A stretch of 40,240 nt of DNA from NCBI GenBank assembly GCA_016840165.1, contig JAEOSU010000063.1, positions 1-40,240 of the forward strand, written 5' to 3'. The notes under the pieces are model-generated. The model was not told where the DNA came from and searched no databases. It saw only the letters and a program-made list of their open reading frames with translations. Position 1 is the stretch's first letter, and each line of letters begins with the position of its first letter. A program made the position numbers and the translations under genes. Shown in pieces: positions 1 through 9,952 of the stretch. This stretch comes from Promethearchaeota archaeon. Lineage in GTDB: Archaea; Asgardarchaeota; Lokiarchaeia; Sigyniarchaeales; SOKP01.

Positions 1-1
1 T

Positions 2-3000
2 AAAAACTATTTAATATCGAAGGATGAAAAGGAAGTAATAAGAAAAATAAAGAATTTCATATATGCTCATAAGACTAACCACGGATTTAAGCATTGCAAT
101 GAAAAAAGATGCGCTATTTGTGAAAGAGTGCCTTCTTCTAAAATGATTTATTATATTTTAGAAATTTTTATGCTTCTGGATATTGATGTCAGATTGTTTA
201 AGGAGCAATTCCGTTCATTACAAAATGAAAAAATCCGTAATCCAGATCAAATCTACACTATATTATGTTTAAAATATTTAGATTTGGATGGTGAGGTAAG
301 AGAAAAAGATATCCAAACATTTTATCAATATCAAAGTACAGATGGAGGATTTGGTATTAATCAAGATTCAGGAGAAATTTCTTTAACTTTTTGGTTTGTC
401 TATACCTTAAAAAACTATTCATGGTTAATTGAATATAATCCTACTTCTGTCTTTTCCTTCATTTCTCATAAGCTGAATGAAATAATTTCTAATGAATCTC
501 AATGGAATACAGATCTTCTAATCCATATTTCTAAGTTAACCATCCTCTTATCGTTAATATGGAAAAAATTTATAGAACAAATTGAGAGGGTTATTTTCAA
601 GCAATTAGAGAAAGAATACTATATCGATATAGGCCAAATTAGAAGAACTTTTGGACTACAGTATGGAATTGAGGATATATTAGTATATATTAATTTGAGT
701 TATAATTTTAACTTGGAAGTAATAGACAAAAAGCAACAGTTTGATATTTATACAGAAAAATTAAGTTCAGGTAAGCAGCTCATACTTAAAGAGTTCTATT
801 TACAATTATCAAATAAAAGTATTGTTTCATTATCAGATATTCTAAAAATATACAAATCTAGTCATCATAGTGAGTCTTTGAAACTAAGAGAAGATATCTT
901 CCCAATTATTAAGGATTTAAAAGAGAAGAATTTTTTTAAAGGAACGATTAGATCTAAACGTGGTTTTGCCTTCAGAAAAAAATATTATTTTTATTTAGAC
1001 TATCTACTGGAAAGAGTTATAACTTCAGACCAAGAGTTAGATGCGGAAAAAATTTTCGAAGAGAAAGAGAAACTGGTTGATATTAGAAATGATATTTACA
1101 ATATGAGATTAAAGCTTAGTAATGCGATAATACAAATCAGAGAAGAAATAGAATCGTATTTACTGTTGGATGAAGTGGGGTATGCTCGAGAAAGGATGAA
1201 ATTTATATTAAGAAATATATTGATGGAAGCTGATTTTTTAAATGAGAATATCGAGAATTCATTTAATCAAGATTTGAAATATATAAATCTACAAGCAGCT
1301 TTAGCTTCCGAAATACAAAGTTGGAATAAATCTTATTCTATTCTCCAACAAAGATTAAGTGATGTTGAAAAATATCTAAAGGAGCGGATAGTTGAAAAAG
1401 AAGAAATTACTCTTTATCAAAAAACCTTGGAGGATTTAGATGATAAAATTAATGAGATTAAAGACAGTATTAATAAGGATTTAGATGTCTTTCGTTCAAA
1501 TTTCAGTGAATCATTTGAGAAGGGTTATAGTGATGAAAAATATTTTTTAATAATCGAAGAATTTGAGAAGATCTCTCAGAATGTTCAAAAATATGATGGG
1601 AATTTATATAAGATCTCTCAGCGAATCTTTTCAAAGGATAATAAAATTGTGAAGAAGCATAAAGCTGTCATTGATAAATGGATTAATTTTAAAGAAGAAT
1701 TTGATGATATATTAAAATATTATACTGATGGTTTTCAATTCTTCAATGAAATTAATAAAGATATAGAAAATATAGGAATAAATCTCAAAAAAGAGATTGA
1801 TAGGATTCAATTTGACGCAAAAGATAAATTGAATGAAAATAACTTTCGAGACGCATTTAAGATAATTAAAGAAGAGTCAGAAAAGCTCTTACATTACAAA
1901 TCTGAAGAAATTAAAAACCTAGTTAGAAAGGTAAAAAAAGAGATCAAATTCAAACAAAAACTATTTCTCCTCTATAAATATTTAAATGAGAAATTAGAGC
2001 GTTTAGATGAATATACGATCGAAATTATTTCCCAACAAGTTCAGACCTTAAAGAATAAAGTTGTTGAAGAGCGCAATCAAGCAAAAATAGAGGAATTTAA
2101 TAATTTCATTCTTAGAGAAACCAAGAATTTAAAAGATGATTTAAAGAATTACAAGGATCTTCTTATTAACCAAAAGATAGAATCTATTACATCAATTGTG
2201 AAGGGTTTTGATAAGAGACTCATAGAATTAGATGAGAGAAATAAACAATTTCTAGATAATTTGACTATGATTAAAGAGATCATTAGCGAGGATGACGAGC
2301 AACCAATTTATACAATGCAATGGGAAAAATTTATGGAGTATATGAAAAATGAAATCGAGAAATCAAAGGAAGAATTTGTAAATAAGGTTATTAATGAATA
2401 TATTATCTTACAGGCACAAACAAAAAATACTGATAAAGTTGATATAAAGGATTTAGCCGATAAGTTGAATTTAAAGTGTAAAGCGCTCATTCCAAGGATA
2501 AAGGATATGATAAATATTTCTAAACTCCAAGGTTCATTAGTTGAGGAAAAAAAATATCTCATTGTTTATACAGAATACTATTACAAAAAGAAAGAACTTC
2601 AGAATTATGTTGAAAGTAAGTTACTAAAGGAGATTCAAGAATCCTTAGGAAAATTCATCGCTTTATATGATTCATGCGTAAAGAATAATACATTAAGCAT
2701 AAACATTCTAGAAATTCAAAATCGACTCGAAGAATTAATGAATTTTGAAAAAAAGTATTTGAATCTATATGAAAGTAAGATCATTCAGTTAAATATTGAC
2801 CTTAATCGCGTAGAAATAAAACAAGTAAAAGAAAATCTGGATAGTTTTATTGAAAATAATAAAAAAGTTGTAGAAAGTATTAAAGAGAACTTACAGCTTT
2901 TCTTAAAGTTACAAAATTATATTGCAGATGAGTATTATAAGCTTACTGTGGAGTTGGATAACTTTTATAATAAATTTATCCAAAATTTTGAAAAAACCGA

Positions 3001-4015
3001 TTCATATGAGAAGCTCAGTGAGTTTTTTAATAATAGAAAAGAATTATTTGATGAGACTTTGGTGAAAGTAGATCAGAAAATTCAGAATGAAATAAAAGCA
3101 ATCACAGATAAAAGTTATGGTGCAAAAAAGTTTGAAACAGAAGCAAGAGAATTTATGGTTAAGAACAAAAACACATTTCTCAAGCAATATAATGAAAAAT
3201 TGGCGAAAATTGATGATAAAATCGGTTTTATTCGTAATGAAACGTACCGTAACAAATATTTAAATTATATAAATAACCATAAAATTCATCTTAGCCAATT
3301 ACTCGGAACTTTAGAAACAAAAGTGGATGATTATATTGAGACACGAGAATTTAAAAGAGCTTATATAAAAGTTAATAAACGGGAAAAATATATTAATTTA
3401 GAATTAAAAGATATTCAAAGGCTTAATCATAATACGGTTAAAAGCTTCAATAAGAAGAGTAAAAATTTTGAAACTAAAAATAAGCATCTTATTGAGGATT
3501 TCGAGCGATTTCTTAAAGAATTTAATGAAGTTATAACTGAAAAAGTAAAAGCTCTAGAGGAACTTATCATCAAATCTTACATTGATATGGCAATTAAAGC
3601 TGTAGCAAATCAATTTTTGACAATAGGTTTCTTACAAAATGAATTAAAAATTAAAAAACAACAAATTCAAAAACATTTGATATCCTTAATTAGCACAGGA
3701 AAACTTAAAGGCAAATATGATCCTAGAATTGGTCTTTATTATGAAAATCCAGAAATAATAAAAGAATTAGATGATAAAGAACTCGAAGTAATTAAAAAAA
3801 TGAATTTCAGAGTGTATATGTTTTTCCGAAGATTAAAGAATTTTTCTAGTCAATATGGATCTATTATCGCATTTTTCGCCAGTATTGCCACGATCTCATA
3901 TTATATTTTTAGGATAACGGGAGAAAATCCAGTTACATTATTAATACCAGTTATACTCACGTTAATAATCTTTCTTTATATGTTTTTCAAGAAAAAGAAG
4001 GAAGATAAAGTATAA
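2..4015 (+). CDS. giant coiled-coil protein with prenyltransferase-type repeats, winged helices and C-terminal membrane hairpin (5' partial)
   Basis: The frame is open from base 2, so the gene starts upstream. A GTG at 128 could be called as a start, but the 42 codons before it read as the same domain. Residue numbers here count from that GTG. The N-terminus (to about residue 110) has two alpha/alpha-toroid repeats of the protein-prenyltransferase beta/squalene-cyclase type, seen as HGFKHC followed by a helix and as STDGGFG followed by TFWFVYTL. After that come about 900 residues of Lys/Glu-rich coiled coil. Winged-helix or PCI-like segments lie near 225-300, 757-824 and 1151-1210; the last ends in GKLKGKYDPRIGLYY. 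Two membrane helices (about 1238-1261 and 1267-1286) and a KKKKED tail end the protein. It is probably membrane-anchored and cytosolic-facing. The catalytic zinc ligands of true prenyltransferases are not evident. Function unknown. Confidence 0.75.
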   Translation, partial: KNYLISKDEKEVIRKIKNFIYAHKTNHGFKHCNEKRCAICERVPSSKMIYYILEIFMLLDIDVRLFKEQFRSLQNEKIRNPDQIYTILCLKYLDLDGEVREKDIQTFYQYQSTDGGFGINQDSGEISLTFWFVYTLKNYSWLIEYNPTSVFSFISHKLNEIISNESQWNTDLLIHISKLTILLSLIWKKFIEQIERVIFKQLEKEYYIDIGQIRRTFGLQYGIEDILVYINLSYNFNLEVIDKKQQFDIYTEKLSSGKQLILKEFYLQLSNKSIVSLSDILKIYKSSHHSESLKLREDIFPIIKDLKEKNFFKGTIRSKRGFAFRKKYYFYLDYLLERVITSDQELDAEKIFEEKEKLVDIRNDIYNMRLKLSNAIIQIREEIESYLLLDEVGYARERMKFILRNILMEADFLNENIENSFNQDLKYINLQAALASEIQSWNKSYSILQQRLSDVEKYLKERIVEKEEITLYQKTLEDLDDKINEIKDSINKDLDVFRSNFSESFEKGYSDEKYFLIIEEFEKISQNVQKYDGNLYKISQRIFSKDNKIVKKHKAVIDKWINFKEEFDDILKYYTDGFQFFNEINKDIENIGINLKKEIDRIQFDAKDKLNENNFRDAFKIIKEESEKLLHYKSEEIKNLVRKVKKEIKFKQKLFLLYKYLNEKLERLDEYTIEIISQQVQTLKNKVVEERNQAKIEEFNNFILRETKNLKDDLKNYKDLLINQKIESITSIVKGFDKRLIELDERNKQFLDNLTMIKEIISEDDEQPIYTMQWEKFMEYMKNEIEKSKEEFVNKVINEYIILQAQTKNTDKVDIKDLADKLNLKCKALIPRIKDMINISKLQGSLVEEKKYLIVYTEYYYKKKELQNYVESKLLKEIQESLGKFIALYDSCVKNNTLSINILEIQNRLEELMNFEKKYLNLYESKIIQLNIDLNRVEIKQVKENLDSFIENNKKVVESIKENLQLFLKLQNYIADEYYKLTVELDNFYNKFIQNFEKTDSYEKLSEFFNNRKELFDETLVKVDQKIQNEIKAITDKSYGAKKFETEAREFMVKNKNTFLKQYNEKLAKIDDKIGFIRNETYRNKYLNYINNHKIHLSQLLGTLETKVDDYIETREFKRAYIKVNKREKYINLELKDIQRLNHNTVKSFNKKSKNFETKNKHLIEDFERFLKEFNEVITEKVKALEELIIKSYIDMAIKAVANQFLTIGFLQNELKIKKQQIQKHLISLISTGKLKGKYDPRIGLYYENPEIIKELDDKELEVIKKMNFRVYMFFRRLKNFSSQYGSIIAFFASIATISYYIFRITGENPVTLLIPVILTLIIFLYMFFKKKKEDKV

Positions 4016-4034
4016 TAAAGCCAACTCTCACGAT

Positions 4035-6197
4035 TTATTCATAATCAGAAAGAAATTCTACTTCTCCTGCATTCCTTTTTAAATATCCTAAATAGCAAGC
4101 TCTGTTAAAGTGTGTATAAAATTTTTCATCCATAATATCTTCTTCCTGAGCTAATTCCTTGAGGTATGAAAGTTCAATTTTACCACTTACATTATAAATC
4201 TTAGCTAGATTAACTAAGGTTTTAAGATTTCTATTTAAATATCTTTTTTTCTTTATTGAGCTAGTATTTTGATTAACCCCTTTCAATTTAGAAAGTGATT
4301 TCCGTAATCTTTGTGTATCAAAGTCTACTAAATCGGAGTAGAATGTTATCCCATACTGCTTAAAAGCTTTATATTCTTCACTTTTTGTAAAATTATCTAA
4401 TTCCATTAAGATCTCATCTATAGAGCGATCAATTAAACAAGTCTTTTCTCTGATTTTCCTATTACTTATGTTATAATCCATTTGTTGAGAAATTTCTTTT
4501 TCTTCTAAATGCATAAAGTCAATTTTGGTTCGGTTTAAGGATTTGTATAAATTTAACTCCTTGTTTTCTAAAAGTACACATCTCATCGCCATCTCTTTTT
4601 TTTTAGCGACTTTATAGTAAGGGACATCTACTGTTCCTCGTGTGATCAGTACATAACATCTTCCTGAAGCATACCTGCCAGTTCTCCCTCTTCTCTGTAT
4701 TAAACGGATTTCAGAAGGAACAGGCTCATAAAATATAATCGCATCAACATTGGGAATATCTAAACCTTCTTCTGCCACACTAGTGGCAATTAATATATTA
4801 ATCTTATCCTCTCTAAATTGATGTAAGATCTCAATTTGTTTATCCTGTGAAAAGCCTAAATCATCCATCTTTGATGACTGCCCAATGAATTTTTCCACAG
4901 AAAGTTGATCTTGATAATAGTTTTTAATATTTTGCTTGAGAAATTCCGCCATTTCTCTATACTGGGTAAAAATTAGTAGCTTATGGTTGTTGTAACAATT
5001 AATTTCTTCATTGATAAGAGATATTAATGTACTAATTTTTGGATGATGTAATTTTTCTGGTGAATTCATGTTTAAAAAAGCTTTTATGAATTTGAAATGT
5101 TCCGAATTTATAATTCTCTTAGCAGATAATATCTCACAAGCTGCTTTCTGTTCTAATTTTTCAACGAACGTTTTGAATAAAGAATAATTCTGTGTTTCAA
5201 GTAATTCTTTTCCATGTAATAAAGAAATACAACTTGAACAGTACGAAAATATTGATTCAATATTGAGATCTTTTTCTTTAACGATATCAATTATTTTTGG
5301 GTCTTTAAAGTAGAGGGAATCTAAATATTCAGCTTCAGATAAATCATCCTCATAACCATTTTCATAGCGAATGGAGAAAGTTAAATCTCTTGATAAGCCT
5401 AAAAAATCCAATTTAGAATAATATGACTTATTTGGAGGTAATAATTCTCTCGCGACAAAGTAAGTAAGGAATTTTTCGAACAAATTATACCAGATAGCAC
5501 TTAACTCTAATACTTTTATGGGTAAATCAACAAACTCTAAGAAAACATCAATATCATAAACATATTTACTCACATCTTTATCCCCATAGGTTTTGAAGAT
5601 AACATTTTCAATGTGCAAATTATCTACTAAATCTTGGATGATTTCATAATTTTTCCCTGGTGATGCGGTTAAGCCTAATACAAGAGGATCAGAACAAGAG
5701 GTAATATATTCCTCTGAAATAAAATTGTAGGCGTAGTTTCCTCGAGTCCGATGAGCCTCATCGAAAATTACCAAACATACGGTAGCGAGATTATACCTCC
5801 CTCGTTCTAAATCGTTTTTTATCACTTGAGGTGTGGAGATTATTACTTGGGAATCTTTAAATAACAGGATTCTCTTCTCAGGAGAAATTTTTCCCGTAAA
5901 TGAAATTATCTTTTCTTTATTTAAATTAAGCATTTTTTTACACGACTGTGTATGCTGAGAAACTAGAGGTCGTGTAGGAGCGAGAATAAGAACTTTTCCA
6001 TGGGGATACTTCTCTAGTACGTTTGCCAAAAGCATGATCCCAATAACCGTTTTTCCTAAACCAGTAGGTAAGACAACTAAAGAATTTTTATGCGAGCATT
6101 TCTCGATAATATTTTTTTGATATTGTCGGCGGGAAATCATATTCCTTTTTATCAAGGGATGTTCATAAAAAAGTTTCCCAGTTTTACTTACTCGCAT
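4035..6197 (-). CDS. hef: Hef/FANCM-type SF2 helicase lacking the nuclease domain
   Basis: DNA helicase of the Hef/FANCM/XPF group, which remodels stalled forks and branched DNA. Visible motifs are Walker A PTGLGKT at residues 44-50, TPQV at 122-125, DEAH at 146-149, LTASP at 176-180, ATSVAEEGLD at 471-480 and QRRGRTGR at 501-508. The helical insert between the two RecA domains (about 215-390) is typical of the family. Archaeal Hef usually continues into an ERCC4 nuclease with GDxxxSD and ERKxxxD motifs. The last 180 residues here show neither, and end in a basic segment plus a small helical region. It is therefore likely a helicase-only form. It converges with the giant coiled-coil gene, with 19 bp between stops. 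The helicase family is certain; calling it Hef is strong but not absolute. Confidence 0.88.
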   Translation of the reverse strand: MRVSKTGKLFYEHPLIKRNMISRRQYQKNIIEKCSHKNSLVVLPTGLGKTVIGIMLLANVLEKYPHGKVLILAPTRPLVSQHTQSCKKMLNLNKEKIISFTGKISPEKRILLFKDSQVIISTPQVIKNDLERGRYNLATVCLVIFDEAHRTRGNYAYNFISEEYITSCSDPLVLGLTASPGKNYEIIQDLVDNLHIENVIFKTYGDKDVSKYVYDIDVFLEFVDLPIKVLELSAIWYNLFEKFLTYFVARELLPPNKSYYSKLDFLGLSRDLTFSIRYENGYEDDLSEAEYLDSLYFKDPKIIDIVKEKDLNIESIFSYCSSCISLLHGKELLETQNYSLFKTFVEKLEQKAACEILSAKRIINSEHFKFIKAFLNMNSPEKLHHPKISTLISLINEEINCYNNHKLLIFTQYREMAEFLKQNIKNYYQDQLSVEKFIGQSSKMDDLGFSQDKQIEILHQFREDKINILIATSVAEEGLDIPNVDAIIFYEPVPSEIRLIQRRGRTGRYASGRCYVLITRGTVDVPYYKVAKKKEMAMRCVLLENKELNLYKSLNRTKIDFMHLEEKEISQQMDYNISNRKIREKTCLIDRSIDEILMELDNFTKSEEYKAFKQYGITFYSDLVDFDTQRLRKSLSKLKGVNQNTSSIKKKRYLNRNLKTLVNLAKIYNVSGKIELSYLKELAQEEDIMDEKFYTHFNRACYLGYLKRNAGEVEFLSDYE

Positions 6198-6324
6198 ATT
6201 AAGATTTATTTCTAGTAATAATTTATAAAATCAATAACCATCAAGATTTATTGATTATTTAATGCCCGGTAAATACTAATAAAATTGATTATTAATCATA
6301 AAGTAAGAATAAATAAAGGCAGAT

Positions 6325-6370
6325 AAAAAAAAGAAAAACCGTGAATAATTAAAATCATTTAATTATCCAC
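6325..6370 (-). terminator. hairpin plus T-tract, probable terminator
   Basis: An inverted repeat with 13-bp arms and one mismatch (GTGAATAATTAAA at 6341-6353, TTTAATTATCCAC at 6358-6370) closes a 4-nt loop. Read on the minus strand it is followed by a T-rich tract (6338-6325). It lies about 160 bp downstream of the MBL hydrolase stop and about 130 bp upstream of the helicase start, inside a 330-bp gene-free stretch (6198-6527) in which I see nothing else. Archaeal RNA polymerase terminates at T-tracts, so the tract may matter more than the hairpin. Confidence 0.45.
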
Positions 6371-6527
6371 AGAAAAATCAAAAAGATATGAAAAGACTAA
6401 TGCATCCATTCTAGAAATAAAAAATGCTCCATTTAAATTTTGATCTTAAAATTAGAAAGCCTTTTCACGAATTCAATTATAATTTAACGATGTTAGAAGC
6501 ATTTTAGTTTTAAGGGAAAAATTAAAT

Positions 6528-7541
6528 TTATAAATCAGAGATGAAATAAAATTGAATATGGTTTTTATCTTCCTTGCGAATGATTTTATTCTGTTCTTCA
6601 AGAGATTTTAATGTGAGACAAACCCATCCTCTGGCGAATTCGCGCATTACCTTGTTCGCGTCAGGATATAACGCCTTAATTATATCTCCAGGACGAATTC
6701 CCTGATCTCTGCTTTTATTAATTATTTGTAAGGTTTGAATAGTTCTTTCTTTTCGATGAGCTAAAATCTCTTTGATTCTTTGCTGCGGATCCGATATTAT
6801 ATCCCCGTGAGCTGGTAAGATAATATTTAAGTTTTGCAAATTTTGAATATGCTGAATTGTCTTGATATAAGCACTAATATCGCTATTTGGTGGTCCTAAC
6901 CACGTAGTGATCGATGGAAGAATGTTATCACCTGAAAGGAGCACTCCTTTTTCTTCATTATAAAGAGAGATGTGATCTGAGGAGTGGCCAGGAGAGGCAA
7001 TAACTTCCCATTTTTCCCCATTAATAATAATTTGGGTTTCATTTTCGATGAGTTCATCAACTTCGGTTATAAAAGTCATACGATAGACCATTCTATAAAT
7101 AAAATGAGACAATAATCTTTCAAATAGACTTCTTATTTTTCCACGAATGCCCTTTTTAATGATTAAATAATCCTTATAGCTATCTCCGTCAAATGCTTCA
7201 TGATATTTTTTCTTGTTTTTAATCAATTTAGCTTGATTCTTAGTTAAAACAATTCGAATTTTCAGATATTTTTGTAATCTCTTAAGCCCTGAAAAGTGAT
7301 CTGGATGACAATGGCTAATTAATATGCGAGAAATGTTAAAAGTTTCCTCTTTTTTAGAATATCCAAGTTTTAATGTTTCGATTTCATCGCGAACTTTCCG
7401 AATAGTCTTTTTATCGCCATATCCTGCATCAAACATTATCCCATCTGCTCCAGGAATAAGATAGATGTTTACTGGAGGTTTAATTGTTTTAAATCTCCCT
7501 ACTTCTTTAATTAAATAGATTCCGGGATATATTTCTTTCAT
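6528..7541 (-). CDS. metallo-beta-lactamase-fold hydrolase with C-terminal winged helix
   Basis: Metal-dependent hydrolase of the glyoxalase II/LACTB2-like branch. Counting from an upstream TTG at 7562, the metal motifs are HCHPDH (84-89), PGHSSDH (191-197), SGDN (210-213) and AHGD (251-254), so both metal sites look complete. The last 75 residues resemble the winged helix found at the end of LACTB2-type proteins. I chose the ATG at 7541 (protein begins MKEIYPGIYL, 337 aa) because a TATA-like element sits about 29 nt upstream, which suggests a leaderless transcript; the TTG would add seven residues. The substrate cannot be told from sequence: thioester hydrolysis or RNA/nucleotide cleavage are both possible in this family. 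Confidence 0.85.
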   Translation of the reverse strand: MKEIYPGIYLIKEVGRFKTIKPPVNIYLIPGADGIMFDAGYGDKKTIRKVRDEIETLKLGYSKKEETFNISRILISHCHPDHFSGLKRLQKYLKIRIVLTKNQAKLIKNKKKYHEAFDGDSYKDYLIIKKGIRGKIRSLFERLLSHFIYRMVYRMTFITEVDELIENETQIIINGEKWEVIASPGHSSDHISLYNEEKGVLLSGDNILPSITTWLGPPNSDISAYIKTIQHIQNLQNLNIILPAHGDIISDPQQRIKEILAHRKERTIQTLQIINKSRDQGIRPGDIIKALYPDANKVMREFARGWVCLTLKSLEEQNKIIRKEDKNHIQFYFISDL

Positions 7542-7563
7542 TATCGGTTTATCGCATATCAAA

Positions 7564-7576
7564 ATATATAATATAA
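7564..7576 (-). promoter_or_regulatory. TATA-like promoter element of the MBL hydrolase gene
   Basis: The minus strand reads TTATATTATATATTTTG here. Its centre is about 29 nt upstream of the ATG at 7541, near the usual archaeal distance from TATA box to transcription start. It is AT-rich background sequence, so the call is tentative. Confidence 0.35.
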
Positions 7577-7657
7577 AAAAAAAATTGGGATTCTACTGAA
7601 AATGAGTGCAAAAAATAAATAAAAATAGAAAAAGTATTTCTTTAATATAGGAATAGA

Positions 7658-9250
7658 TTATGTTTCAATTTGTCCAGCTTTCACTTTTTTCCGCTTATAT
7701 ATGTCTATTTCTACGGGAGTTATTTCCTTGGAATAAATGTGAGGCAAATTTTCATATTTTGAATTAATATCGATCATTAGAGTTTTTGTATCTTTTAATT
7801 CCTCGGAGATGATTTTTGGGGTTATTCCTTGAGTATAAAGCATACCTAAACCCCCTAAAACACCTTGTTTAATTAATTTATTCATAGAAGGAATCATCCA
7901 ATTAAATTTTCCAAAAGGATTTAGATATTCTTTAGCACGTCTCGAAAACCAGCCACTGCTTAGATAGAATTCTGCATATGCCTCCGCTACGAGTTTCTGC
8001 ATTTCTCTTGAAGTTAATTGCTCAGTTCTCATCATCGGGTGAAAGAGGTCATAAAATTTGTAATTTTTTGTCGTAATCATCTTTTTTTCAACCATTTCTT
8101 TGTAAAATTCTGTTCCTGGGAAAGCGGTTATTGGTGTAAATTGAACACAATCTAAATTTAAATCGACTGCATAGCGTATGTTTTGCCTTACCATTCTTTT
8201 GGTTTCTCCAGGGAAACCGATAATTACGCCTCCAAAAATAGAGATTCCGACGTCTCTGAGCATTTTTACTACTTTCTTGACCATCTCAGAGGTAGTATTT
8301 TGCTTATTCATTGCATCCAGACTTTGTTGATGAATGGATTCAATACCAAGAAAAATTTGTCTGAAACCTGCTTTATGAAATTTAGTGATTAGATCAGGAT
8401 TTCTATATAATGTATCAACTCGGGATTGACAAGAAAAGTGGAGTTTATTTTGTACTCCAGAACGAATTATAGTATCAAGAATTTGATTTGTCCTCTTTAA
8501 GTTTATGCTGAAATTGTCATCACAGAAAAATATGAAACGATTCTTCCAATCAACATCATAAATTTCTTGCATAATTCGCTTTATTGACTTAGTTCGATAG
8601 ACTGTATGTTGATGAGAATTTCGCCACATTTTTATTATACAACAAAATTTACAGTTATGAGGGCATCCACGTGAGGTCTCTATCTGCCTTGTGGTTGCAC
8701 CTAAATAGGAATAGGACTTGCCTTTTAATAAATCTCGTCGTGGTCTAGGTAAATTATCCAAATTGCATTCTAATTGCCTTTCTTTATTATGTACGATTTT
8801 ACCCGTTTCATTTTTATATGATAACCCATCTATCTTTTTTAATGCGGAGCTATCTCGTTCTTCATCTAAATGATCGATTAATTCCTTAAATGTATGCTCT
8901 CCTTCTCCCCTAATTGCATAATCTACGGATTCATGATTAGCTACAAATTCGGGTGCTAATGTGGGATGATACCCTCCAATTATCGTAGTGCATCCATGTT
9001 CTTTTGCCATTTTTGCCACATCAAATGCGTGATATATTTGAGGAGTCATGCTGGTAATCGCAACTATATCCGTTCGGTTTAATTCATTTCGAAATCGTTT
9101 TTCCCGATATTTATCAACTTTAAAATCAAATAAGGAAGCATCATGTTCAGGTACCATCGCAGCGATAGAAATAAGGCTTAATGGAGCCCCCTTTATGATT
9201 GCATCTAATCCTGCTTCTAATCTTGCGGGATTGATATATAAAATCTTCAT
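7658..9250 (-). CDS. B12-binding domain radical SAM protein
   Basis: Radical SAM enzyme of the cobalamin-binding class. Residues 1-130 form the Rossmann-like B12-binding domain, with IGGYHPTLAPEF at 91-102 and RGEGEHTF at 114-121. The His of the DxHxxG motif is not obvious, which is common in this class. The 4Fe-4S motif is C196xxxC200xxC203 (in SRGCPHNCKFCC). SAM-binding elements follow, with FFCDDNF and later GVIIGFPGET. At 530 aa the length is typical. Members methylate unactivated carbons or rearrange lipids, tetrapyrroles and other metabolites; a related set acts in archaeal lipid and hopanoid chemistry. It is transcribed towards the MBL hydrolase with about 100 bp between, so co-transcription is possible but not shown. 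Confidence 0.9.
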   Translation of the reverse strand: MKILYINPARLEAGLDAIIKGAPLSLISIAAMVPEHDASLFDFKVDKYREKRFRNELNRTDIVAITSMTPQIYHAFDVAKMAKEHGCTTIIGGYHPTLAPEFVANHESVDYAIRGEGEHTFKELIDHLDEERDSSALKKIDGLSYKNETGKIVHNKERQLECNLDNLPRPRRDLLKGKSYSYLGATTRQIETSRGCPHNCKFCCIIKMWRNSHQHTVYRTKSIKRIMQEIYDVDWKNRFIFFCDDNFSINLKRTNQILDTIIRSGVQNKLHFSCQSRVDTLYRNPDLITKFHKAGFRQIFLGIESIHQQSLDAMNKQNTTSEMVKKVVKMLRDVGISIFGGVIIGFPGETKRMVRQNIRYAVDLNLDCVQFTPITAFPGTEFYKEMVEKKMITTKNYKFYDLFHPMMRTEQLTSREMQKLVAEAYAEFYLSSGWFSRRAKEYLNPFGKFNWMIPSMNKLIKQGVLGGLGMLYTQGITPKIISEELKDTKTLMIDINSKYENLPHIYSKEITPVEIDIYKRKKVKAGQIET

Positions 9251-9527
9251 AGTAATCTTTTTTCTTTTTTTTTGTAGACCTAAATTGAATTACCATAGGG
9301 TAATTATTTTTTATAAGAATTAGTTATAAATCATAATTGACCGTGTTAATTGCAATATAAGCATATTCCTATTTAAATTTGTTGGATCTACATAGACATT
9401 GTTAGGTCAACATATAATAGTTTATTTTAGAGATATCAGATTTCTAAAAGAATTTAATTTCATTGGAACAAAATATTTTGTAATAAAAAATTAAAACTAT
9501 ATATCAATATTTTGCGAGGATTTAATT

Positions 9528-9794
9528 ATGACTTTTAAAATAAAAATTAGCAAATTTGGAATTTTATTAATCGTATTAATAGTGGTTGTTTATACTATTT
9601 GGTTTGTATTTTTTCAGGATGTAATTCAATTTATACTAGAAAATGCGATTTCCACTGAAACAGGAGAAAGAGACATAATAACCGGATGGATAGGGGTCTT
9701 TTTTCTTCCATTACTAATTGTCGTCGGCATCTTGGGAATAACCGGATTTATTTTATATTTAATTAATAAAATGAAGGGAAAAGAGATTTCATAA
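9528..9794 (+). CDS. small membrane protein, two predicted helices
   Basis: An 88-residue protein I do not recognise. A short basic N-terminus (MTFKIKISK) precedes a hydrophobic helix at about 10-32. A polar external loop with acidic residues (about 40-55) follows, then a second helix at about 57-80 and a basic tail (KMKGKEIS). The basic ends predict both termini in the cytoplasm. The ATG is preceded by GCGAGGATTTA, which contains a plausible GAGG ribosome site. It stands apart from its neighbours (158 bp to the next gene on the same strand). No catalytic motif is seen. Confidence 0.65.
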   Translation: MTFKIKISKFGILLIVLIVVVYTIWFVFFQDVIQFILENAISTETGERDIITGWIGVFFLPLLIVVGILGITGFILYLINKMKGKEIS

Positions 9795-9952
9795 CGCTTA
9801 AGTGGATTAAATTTCATGAAATTGGTTTAATTTGGATTGCTTTTATCATAAAAATTTTTGGTATTAAATTGTTTTTTTCGATAATTAATTTCTAATCAAA
9901 ACTTATTATTTACTATCAACACACTAAAATCAAGCATTTTTTTAATTAAATT

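Noticed and set aside
2308..2562. 84-codon frame on the minus strand inside the giant coiled-coil gene
   Set aside because: Antisense shadow of a strongly coding frame; hydrophobic composition mirrors Lys/Glu codons of the real strand.
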